Source of the DNA: Alviniconcha marisindica
Lineage: Eukaryota; Mollusca; Gastropoda; Provannidae
Assembly (NCBI GenBank): GCA_018857735.1
Contig: JABMCL010002254.1
Location: 1,732,501-1,796,500 of the forward strand
Reading direction: 5' to 3'
DNA length: 64,000 bases
Made by a program: the position numbers and the translations under genes
The notes under the pieces: model-generated
The model's database searches: none
Told to the model about the DNA's origin: nothing
The model's input: the letters and a program-made list of their open reading frames with translations, nothing else
Part shown: in pieces, positions 37,299-47,642 of the stretch
Position numbering within the stretch: position 1 is the stretch's first letter
How the letters are laid out: each line of letters opens with the position of its first letter

Positions 37299-40200
37299 TG
37301 CATGTGTGTGTGTGTGTCTGTGTGTGCACGAGTGTGTGCACAAGCATGTATGTGTGTGTGCATGTGTGTGCATGTTCACATGCCAGGCTGTGTGCATATA
37401 TATATTTATATTCACAAAGTTATACATTTGTTTCCCTGTGTGCATGAAACCACATACAACGCGCCCATCCATAAGCAAATGATTACGTCACATGCACAAA
37501 CCACAAACAGCAGACCCCAGAAAGAACACACACCTTTCCCTCCACCAAACTGTGCCGGCTGCGGAGGCTGGCTGCGTGGGTTGGGTGTGTCAAACACAGA
37601 GCCCTCCTCCTGCTTGGCGTGATGCCCCCCGCCGTAACCCCCATAATCCTCGCCTTGCAGCCTCCCCTTCATCAGCTCCCGCTCTATCAGCGCTCGGTTG
37701 TAGGCGGGCTTGATGGGGGCAGGGGGGTGGGTGCCGGTGGGGGGGAAGTAGATGGGGTGTCGAGAGGACTGCGGCGGTGGGCGCGGATGGCGAGTGTGGG
37801 CGATGTCCCGGGACATGGACAGAAGGTGGGCCTGTAAAGGGAAAGCACTCAGACAATTAAAAAAATAAATTGCCGTCTGCTGCCACCACAGGAAGATAAA
37901 TGTGAGAGACTAAAAGACAAGCATAATGCCGGGGCGTACGGAGGAGGCTCCACAGTCCAGGCACCCGGGTCACCACTGAGTGTGTCTGTATTTGTGGGTT
38001 TTCCTGATGAACATGGGTCTGAAGACAAATTACTATATGCTTTGGATGGGTTAAGGGGTTTGTGTCTTGAGCAGAATATCATCTCCAAGGGTTTGTCTTA
38101 GGTAGAATTTCACCCTGAGGGGTTTGTCTTAAGCCTGTTCTTAACTGGGTGAATGTTTGTTTGCCGAACATACTTTGGACAGTTTGATGAACTATGATTT
38201 GTTTCTTAATTGAACTTTTAGTTCGCCGAACATGGTTCAGACAGTTCCACGAACTTTACTTCGTTCTCAACTGGCTTGTAATGAGATGCAAGCTTCAGCC
38301 CAAACTTGCGGCAGGCGCGCAGCAGACAGCATGGTTGAAAATGTAGGCTAAAGTCAAGTCAGTATACTTTAATCATACCTCACAGGGTAATTCAACTAAC
38401 TACTATCTCATTCTGGGTCCCCGAGACAAGGCTGTGCCTCCCACAAGTCAACAAATAAAACAATTCCCTCAGAAGCGAGTGAAGAACCTAGCGACACTGT
38501 CATCCATTTTTATTTTTATTTCTTCCTCATCCACAGGAGAGCTCTGCTCTCAGCCAATAAGAGGCAATGTTCGTCAAATCGGGCGAATATTTCCAGAATA
38601 TGTTGAGCAAAGCTTTTTGGACCCCGAATATAGCTTCGTCGCAGTTCGACAAATACTCCCAACTAGGTTCGCAAAGCAAAAGTTTGCCCAATTAAGAACT
38701 AAGTAGGTTTGCCAAATACTCCCAACTAGGTTCGTGAACAAACATTCACCCAATTAAGAACGGGCTTTAGGCAGAATTTCATCTTAAGTGGTTTGTTTAT
38801 GCCGAATTTCACCTTATGGGGTTTGTCTTAAGCAGAGACAGAATTTCACCTTATGGGGTTTGTCTTAAGCAGAAGCAGAATTTCACCTTAAGGCATTTGT
38901 CTTAAACAGAATTTCACCTTAAGGGGTTTGTCTTAGGCAGAATTTCACCTTAAGGCATTTGTCTTAAGCAGAATATCACCTTATGGGGTTTGTCTTAGGC
39001 AGAATTTCACCTTAAGGCATTTGTCTTAAGCAGAATATCACCTTAAGGCATTTGTCTTAAGCAGAATATCACCTTAAGGCATTTGTCTTAAGCAGAATAT
39101 CACCTTATGGGGTTTGTCTTAGGCAGAATTTCACTTTAAGGGGTTTGTCTTAAGCAGAATATCAAGCTTTTTTTCTTTTTCTTTTTGTGTATGTGTGATT
39201 TTAACATCCGATCAACCACAGAGGGTCCCCATGGGGTGAGTCTGTGCATGAAGCAAAAAATCACCTCAAAGGGTCCTCACTGTAAGACTGTTCCAGCCTG
39301 CACCCATCTCTCACCTGAACCTCCATCTACTGACTAGGCAAGGTCTCTCACCTGAACCTCAATCTGCTGACTCTGCAAGGTCTCTCACCTGAACCTCCAC
39401 CTGCTGACTCTGCAAGGTCTCTCACCTGAACCTCCACCTGCTGACTCTGCAAGGTCTCTCACCTGAACCTCCACCTGCTGACTCTGCAAGGTCTCTCACC
39501 TGAACCTCCACCTGCTGACTCTGCAAGGTCTCTCACCTGAACCTCCACCTGCTGACTCTGCAAGGTCTCTCACCTGAACCTCAATCTGATGACTCTGCAA
39601 GGTCTCTCACCTGAACCTCCATCTGCTGACTCTGCAAGGTCTCCAGGTGCTGCAGCCGGCGCTCCGTCAGCTCCTTCACCTGCTGCTCCAGCTGCTCCAA
39701 GCGGGACACGGACCCAGACTGACCGCCAGACTCGCCCGCCCCTGCCTGCTTCTGGGCACGCTCCATTTCAGCCAGCAGCACCTGCATCTTGGTCTCCATG
39801 TCTTGCTGCATCTGTTCAGGGAGCAGAGGGCAGAGGTATGAGGACGGCACAGATCTAGTTGTCGAAAGGTTTGGAGTGTCACAAGATACAGTAGGGACAA
39901 AAGGTGCGATGGACAGATGAAGACACAGACACCCGGACAAAGTGAACTGATTACACTCTGCTGTTGTTTTTGGTGCTGGATGTGGTGTGCACTGTTTATC
40001 TCACCTCTTCAATATATTTACTGACTGACTGGATCTGAGTTTCACCTTTATACATGTATACATGTACACATGTGTAAAATGATGATAAAACTGAAAATAA
40101 TTTGCAGAGATAAACACTCACACACACACACTTCATAACAGAAGGCTGGTGTAGGGTGGGGCGTGGGGGGATCAATGTATGCCTGGTATGAAACTACATA

Positions 40201-43200
40201 TTATATCCATGGATAGTACCTTTAGGTGGCTAACCATTAAAGAACTGAACGCCAAGCACAGCTCATGGAAATGTTTTGCTTTCCTTTTTTCTCTTTCTTC
40301 TTCCTCTTTCTGCAATGTAACTGTCTAAACATCATTACTTCTGTTTCTTTACTCACTACTCAGTCTAGTCTAAATTTCCTTACTTCTGTTTCTTTACTCA
40401 GGCTAGTCTAAATTTCCTTACTTCTGTTTCTTCACTCAAACTAGTCTAAATTTCCATACTTCTGTTTCTTTACTCTAGTCTATTTTCCTTACTTCTCATT
40501 CTTCACTCAACCTAGTCTAAATTTCCTTACTTCTGTTTCTTCACTCAACCTAGTCTAAATTTCCTTACTTCTGTTTCTTTACTCAATCTAAACTTCTTAC
40601 TTCTGTTTCTTTGCTCAGTCTAAGCAAGGAGCTGCTGGTCCCCCAAACCAACCATCAGTTTTCGGTGATCACCTTGGAAAAAGCGAATGGTCTTGCTGGC
40701 ATACCTTGAGGAAAGGTTGGGTGGCAGCAACAGCAGCAGTTGCTGCAACAGCGGCAGTGATGGACTCCACATTGCCCACTCGCCCGCTGCCCCCTTCTGT
40801 GTCCATGTTGTTGTTCTTGTTCAGATCCTCTTCGCTCACACTGCTGGCACTGCTGTACACAACCTTAGGGTGGACAACTCTTTTCACTGGTTTAGACTGG
40901 CTTCCCCTGTGGATCGCAAGGAACAGAGTTGACATTTTAGGACACGCTGCTCATGCACCATTTATTTAAAAGGGGGTGTACATGGATACGTAAGTTGCAA
41001 ACAAGGTCACAGAGCCACAGACAAACATGCAAAACAAAGTTAAGTTTTCACATGCACTCACACCCTCATCTTGATTGGTTGAATAGCCACAATGATCACA
41101 ATGATCAGGTTTACTGTTCTGCCATTTTAAGTTTGGGTGGGTGTGCAGAAAGGGTGGGTGGGTCCGTGGGGAGGCAGGGATGTATGGAGGTAAAGGAAGG
41201 AGTGGAGATGGACCTCAACACTTAAACCAATACACTGACTCACTGATACACACATATGAACAACCCACCCCCACCACCACACCCCAAATAAACAACAACA
41301 ATACAATAACAATGGGTATTTTGAGAAACGACTGAATGCAATTCATCATGTAGTAATGGTAGCACTGGTTAATATTTGTATGGAGGCAACTATTGTTGTT
41401 GAATATTGTACATGGGATATCACTGAATATGTCACCAGAATTCAGATGATTAAAATTCAAGTATGCTAAAAAGTCAACTATAAAAAATAAATTAAAAAAA
41501 GAGCAAACGCTGCTAGTGCTAACAGGAACAGTTCAGAACATAAAGAAGCAAACTTGCAAAGAAAGAAAGAAAGACAAAGACAAGAAAGATATGAGATTCT
41601 GACAAGACCAACCTTTTGGACAGAGCATCCCTCAGCTCACGCTGTTTGTCTGTGAGAGAGAACTTGGAGATTTGAACCTCATCACCTTTCCCTTTAGGGC
41701 CTGTACGACCTTGCATCAGTGCTCCCTGTCGAAGTCCAGCACCTTGGGACTGAAACACATTTACATACAAGTTTGACAACACTTAATAAAAAGTGAGCTG
41801 CACAAGAAAATGCACTTAAGAAAACACAGTTTCATGACTTCCCATGCCAAGTTCTGCAAGTCACTGGGCACTGTTTCCTATCAATCATATTATACTGTAC
41901 TATTGGTACAGTGGAACTCCTCAGGAATAACAGTCCTTACAAGTTATAGTTATGAGAGACCATCCTTAATTTTTCTTCATCCATGTTGTTTGCTCCTGGA
42001 GGTTCTCCACAGGGTGTAGACCTCCGTCGCCGATGTGTCAGCAGGCCAAGGTTGTGCTCTCACATTGTGACAGGTCTGACAGTCCTGCAGGAAGTGTTCC
42101 ACTGTCACTGGTGATGTACCGCAGTGGCACCCAGAGGTTTCTCCCAAAGTCCCATGCTGAAATGTCGTGAACAGTTAATGGTGCCTGAGTCTTGACTGTC
42201 CAGTCCTCAGTCACGCCATGACTGCTGGGTCCTCTCTGGAGAGTTGGCAGTACTTAGCTGTCCCTGCTGTGGAACCGTTGAAGTCTTAATAACTACCACA
42301 ACCACAGACTTCACACCACATCAACTGCCCTTCTCCTACAAGTAGTACAACTACAACTATCATTTATACATTTTTTTTTTTAAACTAGATAAAGTATAGT
42401 TGTTACTGGTTCAGTAAGATTATTATAAAGATTACAAAGATTATTATATGCTTCATAAGAGCTGACACTCATGTCTGGGATTGTTTATGGTACAGTTACA
42501 ATTAATATGCATAATAACAGCTGACACTAATGTCTGCACCCAAACCTTGGGTCTGGGATTGTTTATGGCACTGTTACTAAATATGTTATTATTATTTATT
42601 ATATTTTACAATAAAGTGTAATGTAAGTTTATATATATAATAAATACAACATTTATAATATTATTATATATTATGCTCCCACCTTGGGTCTGGGATTGGG
42701 GAAGGACTGCGGTCTGTTAGCTGCAGACACCATGGCAATTTCAGCACTCTCTTGAGATGCTGTCTCTTCTGAATCTGACATCAGCAGGGCCTGTGAGGAA
42801 ATGTTGACCAGTCTCTCTGGCACCGTGACAATCTCCGGCTGGCTTGAAGTCACGCTCTGGCCATCTGCAAACCATACAGAAAAGATAGAGTAAATTTACA
42901 CAGTATTATCATGGGCATAAAAAATACAAAATTCTACTGTACAGTGTAATACTAATAGAATAATAATTAGTAGTATAAATGTTCAAAATTATACTAAGTA
43001 TGCAATTTTTGGTCTAGAAGTTATAACTTACACAGAGTCTAACACTGTAACAGTATTTATAACTTATAAAGTTCTATCACTGTATCACTATCAAGCAATA
43101 CATTTGACCCCTAGGTACCATATAATATATTATACACTATACTTATACTGTTATAGTTGGTAGTGCATTGTCAATGTCAGTGAATAAAACAAATGATTAT

Positions 43201-43305
43201 TTTGAACCCCAAAATGCCAAGTCAGTCACCACATCAGACTCAGATTTAAACAGAAATTATACACACCTTGTGAAAAACTGACCAGTGGCAGTGATAATGA
43301 TACAT

Positions 43306-43349
<44 letters not shown>

Positions 43350-45144
43350 ACTGGTAAAAATAATAATCTAAAACAAGTCCAGGCAATCAACAGAGAACAG
43401 AATCTCAGAAGCAACAACCCTATTGGGTGGTTCAGTGAAGCTGGTTTGCATGAGTGAATGCCCTTTGTAATCTTTCGCGCAAGAAGTCGCAAGAGGTCGC
43501 AGCAGCACTTCCGGGCTGATTTCTGAGTAAGCGTTGCTTCACGCTGTGTATAAGACTATAACACTGGAAGTTGAACCTAGAATTGCGAAGCAGTACAAAT
43601 GCCACCACTGTTGCAACTGCAAAAATTACCGGGGAAAGGGGATGGATCATGGAGGGGGGAAAAAAAAGTGTCTTTGCATCATTTTCTGGCCGACCAGAAG
43701 ATTGCAATTTCATGGAAAAAATGTGTTTGGAAACATCCTATAGCTCAAGCCACAAGTTACTGCTTGTTGCCAGACACATTCTGACTATGGGCCTCCAAAA
43801 ATGCCTTTGAAGTTGGCAGTGTAAAATTCGCAAATTCACTGTCGCTGCCTTCCAGTATGAAGAAAGTACACACCAGAAGTAAAAGCAGCCAAGGGACTCA
43901 AGCGATGCTGGGCAAAAGTCAAGGGAGTTAACAACCCTGTCTGAACTGTCCAATTGGCCCAGTCTCACTGTCCCTGTGTCAGTGGATTGCAATATTAGGC
44001 TAATTAGCAGCATTTACTCAAACTTTGAGTTAAAGGTGGAAGACTGCATCACCAAGAATAAAATGCATGTTGACATCAGTGATCAAATATACTACTGTTA
44101 TAATGTTGTTTTTTGTTGTTGTTTTAATCATAATATTAATATTTCAGTTTTCACTCAGAAAATTGACAAAAATAGTAAAAATGGAAACTCACCCTCCCAG
44201 TCTTCAGCCAGGGCCTGCGGTTCCACATACAGTTGTTCCTTAGTGGATCCATCATGTCTGGAAACCTTGTATGGAAACTGGCCAGATCCAGAACTTGGCT
44301 TCATATTTTCTGGCTTATTTCCATCTTGCAGTTCAGCATCTGGCGGGAACTCTTTGGTAGACACTTGTTTTTTATCACCTCCATGTCTTTCCACTGTGTA
44401 CTTTGATGCACTGTTATCAAGTCCTTGATTCAGTTTTTTTCTCTGCCCAGGAAAGTTCTTACTGTTGCCATCAGTGGAAGAATGTTTTGCTGGAATACTT
44501 GGCACATTTCCTGAAAAGCCATTTATAACTTTTCCATTTTCAAGTTTTTCTCTCTGTTTGCCTGCAGCTCTGTTGTTGTTTGTATTCAGGTTGGCCACGC
44601 TGTCAGGGTTTTGGTGGGATAAAGCATCAGTAAAGTTTTGTCCTGGTCGCTCATTACCATGAAAAGAATCTCTGGGGGAAATGATCTCCTTCAAATGCTT
44701 TTTTGACATTTTCACTTGTTTCGCCTCTGCAACATTAAAGTTGTCAAGTTCCCTACATCTCGATCCATGAGAGGCAGCACTGGTATCTACAGTTGCTGGA
44801 TTGTGTGAGCGATCCCCCTCTACCAGGGTTGAACGAATCAAAACATCACTTGCTGTGGTACTGTCATCAGAGTCATGCATTGCCATGGAACTCTCTGCCC
44901 TGCCCATTGCTTGATTCGATTTTGTTACTGTTTTGCCCACACCGCTGTCGGCACTAGACTTGCTGTTGTTGTGAGGGTCCTGCTCAGGTCCTGCAGGGGG
45001 CTGGTTTTCGGCGTCATCCTCCCGACCCTCCGCTCGGGGTGTCCCCCCACCGCTGCCGGAAGATTTTGAACTGTTTGTCCTATCCAGTGCCTTGACAGCA
45101 TTGCTTGTAACGGACAGAAGCTCAAGGATACTGTTTTGCGACAT
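36822..45144 (-). CDS. TALPID3: TALPID3 (KIAA0586), N-terminal coding part, 7 exons
   Basis: This is a centriolar/basal-body protein needed for ciliogenesis and Hedgehog signalling in vertebrates. Exons are 45144-44193, 42864-42683, 41749-41613, 40906-40705, 39811-39611, 37831-37534 and 36927-36822, all GT-AG with continuous phase, giving 692 codons plus 2 bases. Family matches by eye: '[19 protein letters not shown]' resembles the vertebrate 'FISQYTMGQKDALRTVL' block; the Ala/Thr-rich '[15 protein letters not shown]' is followed by a coiled coil (exon 5); and '[12 protein letters not shown]' resembles 'LEKLQQQQIDIQ'. 'FDTPNPR' and '[11 protein letters not shown]' also match in order. Exon 1 is Ser/Asn-rich and poorly conserved. 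The downstream part, including the vertebrate essential coiled coil, was not found to the left of 36822 in this window. It is divergent from TIMM9. Confidence 0.9.
37230..37375. repeat. (GT)n microsatellite in TALPID3 intron 6
   Basis: A GT tract with GTAT/GCAT interruptions. CA tracts are also present at 36610-36623 and 36769-36800. Confidence 0.95.
37534..37831 (-). CDS. TALPID3: TALPID3 exon 6
   Basis: Acceptor 'gctttccctttacag' and donor AAAG|GTGTGT, 298 nt. Pro/Gly-rich, beginning AHLLSMSRD, which continues the coiled coil. '[11 protein letters not shown]' matches the vertebrate 'LETPAPRRFAP' region. Confidence 0.88.
38050..38131. repeat. 31-bp minisatellite, left part
   Basis: Units of 'cagaatttcaccttaaggca' plus 'tttgtcttaag' type. 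The array is split from its right part (38770-39165) by the MITE at 38132-38766. Confidence 0.85.
38132..38766. mobile_element. 635-bp MITE with TTA target duplication (PIF/Harbinger-like)
   Basis: Left end 'AGCCTGTTCTTAACTGGGTG' and, in reverse complement, right end 'AGCCCGTTCTTAATTGGGTG' form terminal inverted repeats of about 35 bp. TTA flanks both ends (38129-38131 and 38767-38769). The surrounding 31-bp array shows the empty site 'gtcttaggcag' with a single TTA. Internal sub-repeats ('gttcgccgaacat', 'caaatactcccaactaggtt') are present and no transposase. A 3-bp TTA duplication is characteristic of PIF/Harbinger; the superfamily call is inference. It lies in TALPID3 intron 5. Confidence 0.85.
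38770..39165. repeat. 31-bp minisatellite, right part, about 12 copies
   Basis: Units alternate 'ccttaaggcatttgtctta' and 'ccttatggggtttgtctta'. It is the continuation of the array at 38050-38131. A SINE-core-like stretch ('gattttaacatccgatcaac') follows at about 39195-39235. Confidence 0.9.
39300..39610 (-). repeat. 37-bp minisatellite derived from the TALPID3 exon 5 splice donor
   Basis: Nine 'tctcacctgaacct' copies start about every 37 bases from 39308 to 39605. The rightmost is the real exon-intron junction. Each unit read on the minus strand contains 'agagtcagcagatggaggtt' followed by 'caggtgagag', that is, the last coding bases of exon 5 plus the donor. Confidence 0.92.
39611..39811 (-). 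CDS. TALPID3: TALPID3 exon 5 (coiled coil)
   Basis: Acceptor 'ctccctgaacag' and donor CAG|GTGAGA, 201 nt, phase 0 both ends. It encodes 67 residues of heptad-rich coiled coil ([20 protein letters not shown]). The 3' end and its donor are the rightmost copy of a 37-bp tandem array (39300-39610), so eight further donor copies follow it. Confidence 0.9.
40310..40625. repeat. 38-bp minisatellite in TALPID3 intron 4, about 7 copies
   Basis: The unit is 'tctaaatttccttacttctg' plus 'tttcttcactcaacctag', with copy-to-copy indels. Confidence 0.85.
40705..40906 (-). CDS. TALPID3: TALPID3 exon 4
   Basis: Acceptor 'gatccacag' and donor AAG|GTATGC, 202 nt. It encodes the conserved Ala/Thr-rich '[20 protein letters not shown]' stretch. 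Its gca/aca triplets are a slippage-prone coding microsatellite (about 40726-40757). Confidence 0.9.
41613..41749 (-). CDS. TALPID3: TALPID3 exon 3
   Basis: Acceptor 'aatgtgtttcag' and donor AG|GTTGGT, 137 nt. It contains the conserved '[19 protein letters not shown]' block, the strongest short match to vertebrate TALPID3. Confidence 0.9.
41994..42212 (-). mobile_element. Non-LTR retrotransposon C-terminal remnant
   Basis: Reading the minus strand, the frame gives LRTGQSRL, then after a stop, '[20 protein letters not shown]' and '[18 protein letters not shown]'. This pattern (C-x-CG, x-EHFLQxC, WP-x-TS) is typical of the end of the ORF2 of RNase H-bearing non-LTR elements in invertebrates. 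It is 5'-truncated and broken by a stop, so dead. It sits in TALPID3 intron 2. Confidence 0.7.
42683..42864 (-). CDS. TALPID3: TALPID3 exon 2
   Basis: Acceptor 'tgtatggtttgcag' and donor AAG|GTGGGA, 182 nt. It joins exon 1 in phase (G|AT) and leaves phase 0. Acidic Ser/Glu-rich residues ([13 protein letters not shown]). Confidence 0.88.
42865..44192. other. TALPID3 intron 1
   Basis: AT-rich, with an (AT)n tract at 43303-43342. A short plus-strand stretch at 43571-43780 resembles a decayed zinc-finger protein fragment (see findings). No other coding signal. Confidence 0.6.
44193..45144 (-). CDS. TALPID3: TALPID3 exon 1 (coding)
   Basis: ATG at 45144; donor GGTGAGT with the exon ending at 44193 (952 nt, leaves phase 1). 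It encodes 317 residues rich in Ser, Asn and Lys with little visible domain structure. I chose this methionine because it opens the longest frame and lies just inside the shared intergenic region with TIMM9. Confidence 0.88.
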
Positions 45145-45800
45145 CCTGAGGCCTTTATTTTCAAATGAATCTTTCTGGTGTTTTCCAATTCAAAGATCAG
45201 CACGTCAGTCGTCACTCTTTCCTTGCCAAAACACACGTAGTTACCGCTCCACCACGCCAGACATACGAATCGCAGCAGCTTTTCTGGCTCACTGACGATA
45301 CATATTCACGTACGTCATTAGTTACTAACATAAAATTGCATCTTAATTCGCTTTGGGCAAAAAAAGTTTAGTGTCTAGGACTTGTTTGGTCAGATTTCCC
45401 TCTCTTTGGACGCCATTTTGAAACAAACTAGTAAGGCATTTGTTAGGCAACGTTTGATTGGTTACATAGCGGCAGTTGCAAAGACGTAAAATGTTTATCA
45501 AATTCTTTTAAACTCATACCGTCAAGCTAGTCAGTTATTACAATATTGGTAATGAAAAACGACTCTTTGGTACAGAAAAAGAACCACGAATGAAATTCTT
45601 CATCAGTTATACCTTTACGACTTGTAAATCTGAACCAATGGTTTGCTTCCTCTCAGTTGCCCTTTACCGCTTCTTTATGGCAACAGATCAAGTCGAAACT
45701 TGCAGAAGGATAACACGTGTTTCTGTTTTGCTTTGACGCCGGCATCCACTACTGTACACACTACTTGTTGCAGTTTTTGAACACTATATTTATTAAGGTA
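45145..45800. promoter_or_regulatory. Shared divergent promoter region of TALPID3 and TIMM9
   Basis: The two start codons face away from each other. A YY1-type 'cgccatttt' lies at 45411-45419 and an inverted CCAAT box ('gattggtt') at about 45457-45464. 'ttattaag|gtaaac' at 45797-45798 could be the donor of a non-coding first TIMM9 exon. Motifs are seen; promoter function is inferred from gene orientation. Confidence 0.55.
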
Positions 45801-45954
45801 AACTCTGTGTTTTTGTTGTTAATCACTTTTCCTAAATGGTTGCGTGTGGTCAGTTTCATTCATGTCTGAATGTGCAGGATCGCAGCTTAAAACATTGATC
45901 TTAATTTTTCAGAAATTGAACCTGAATGTTTACAAACGTACTTGGTAAGTAGTT

Positions 45955-46020
45955 AGTTAGTTAGTGTGTCTGGATTTTAACGTCCTGTCAACCACACAAG
46001 GTCACATCAGAACGAACAAA
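45955..46020 (+). repeat. SINE-core-like element in the TIMM9 5' region
   Basis: 'ggattttaacgtcctgtcaa' followed by 'ccacacaaggtcacatcag' matches 36372-36410 and related forms elsewhere in the window. The flanking (TTAG)n is a small microsatellite. Confidence 0.6.
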
Positions 46021-46165
46021 GGTACACGGGCAGAACCTTCACTACGATGATGGTGGACGTTAAAGAATTTTAAAGGAGAAAAAGAACCGGAAACTTGTTA
46101 AGGAACTTTACTTACACTTACAGAAGTTACACCGGGTTAGTTTATTTCATCTTTAGAATCCAATA

Positions 46166-46273
46166 ATGGTGTCTTCTAGTTCTACGTCATCTTCATCTTC
46201 ATCTTCCTGCCATTTGTGCCAAGGACAGGGGGATTTGTCAGAGCCTTGCAAGTCCTGCAAGTTCTTGGAGTAG
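46166..46273 (+). CDS. Possible 35-residue Cys-rich small ORF
   Basis: ATG at 46166 and TAG at 46271-46273. A Ser-rich start is followed by CHLCQGQG and CKSC, that is, one DnaJ-type CxxCxGxG motif plus a second CxxC. A run of about 20 A residues follows at 46355-46374, which could be the tail of a retroposed copy. It lies between the presumed TIMM9 first exon and its coding start. I do not recognise the protein, and chance is a serious alternative for a frame this short. Confidence 0.2.
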   Translation: MVSSSSTSSSSSSSCHLCQGQGDLSEPCKSCKFLE

Positions 46274-47567
46274 CCACCATTATCGTCTTGATCAGGGGTC
46301 GTAAACATTTTTAAGAATTTGTATTTTATTATGTATACAGCAAACGCAGTGTCTTAAAAAAAAAAAAAAAAAAAGGCTACAAGTAGAACCAAACATTTAT
46401 ATTATATATAATGAGTTATGTAGCAAACTAATGTGTAACATACATGATTAACTGATTAAGTAACAATTAAAAAACAAAACAAATCATGCAACTGTCTTGA
46501 ACAGCCACACTTGGCTACCTCATGATCAACATTAGTAATAACAATGTGTAAAAACAACTTGATTGTGACCACATGACACATCAGTTTTTGTTTAATTGTA
46601 TGATTTAAAATAAATGGAGAAACCGGCATGTTTACATGGAACTTAGTAACTAGTAACAGGAACACTAACAGGTATTACTGCTACTAGTCAAGTGTAAGTG
46701 CAAGATGATGTTTGCAAGAGTGGTGACTGCAGGAAATGTTTTTGGTAATTAATGGTATTTGGTGACTGCAAGTGTGAAGATGTCATTTAAATGATGAAAA
46801 GTATTGGTCTGTGCACCCACATATGATATACCCTAGTGTACAGTTCTTCTTTCACTAGTAGTAGTTCCAGTTGCATAAGTCCTGCCACAGGTGGATGAAG
46901 AGGTGGCTGACAGACTATCACTAAGCAGGTTTCTACGGGTCTGTCTGATTATCTGATAGGTAACAATAACATTAGTTAAGATTAGAATTTGACTGTTATC
47001 AGACTCAAACTAGTCAAAGGTCAGACTGTGATAGTTTTTACAAATTATACAAGTAATGAAGTACACGGCATAACCCCTGCATAAAGACCACCCTTTTCTG
47101 AGACCACATATTCTTTTTTAAAAGCCTCTCCATTTATAATTCTATCATTTCAATGCAAAGCCAAATAGAACCCTTGACCAAGGACCACATCTGCCCCTCT
47201 TTTACTAGTTTTAGGAGTTTGACTTTCTCTGTTTTGTGCTATTTTTTACTAATTTACAAGTATATTACTATTAGGACTAAATTAATAATTTAGTGTCACT
47301 AAAGTAAAATGGGGTGACTGGTGTGACAAATTCAGCCAGTGCTGAGAATATTTTGCCAGTTTTGCCAGCACCTGCCAGTCATGTTGTAATGATGTTTAAA
47401 ATGTTCCTACAATGCAGGTGGCCTGAAGACCACCACTCTACCAGTACCACTACCACAGTTTCCTGATGGTCGTATACAGTAATAGTCTAATAGTCTAATA
47501 CTGACCTGTAAACCTTTAGAGGCTTTGGGTTTGATTTTGACGGCACATATATTTCAGGCAAAGTGTG

Positions 47568-47642
47568 ATGAATCAGCAAGCCATGGGAGATGTAAACCTA
47601 CCTCCAAACATGCAGCTGGACACACAGTCAACTGCCAAACAG
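47568..47642 (+). CDS. TIMM9: TIMM9 first coding exon
   Basis: Acceptor 'catatatttcag' ends at 47557; ATG at 47568; donor CAG|GTCAGC. 25 codons, phase 0. Confidence 0.88.
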
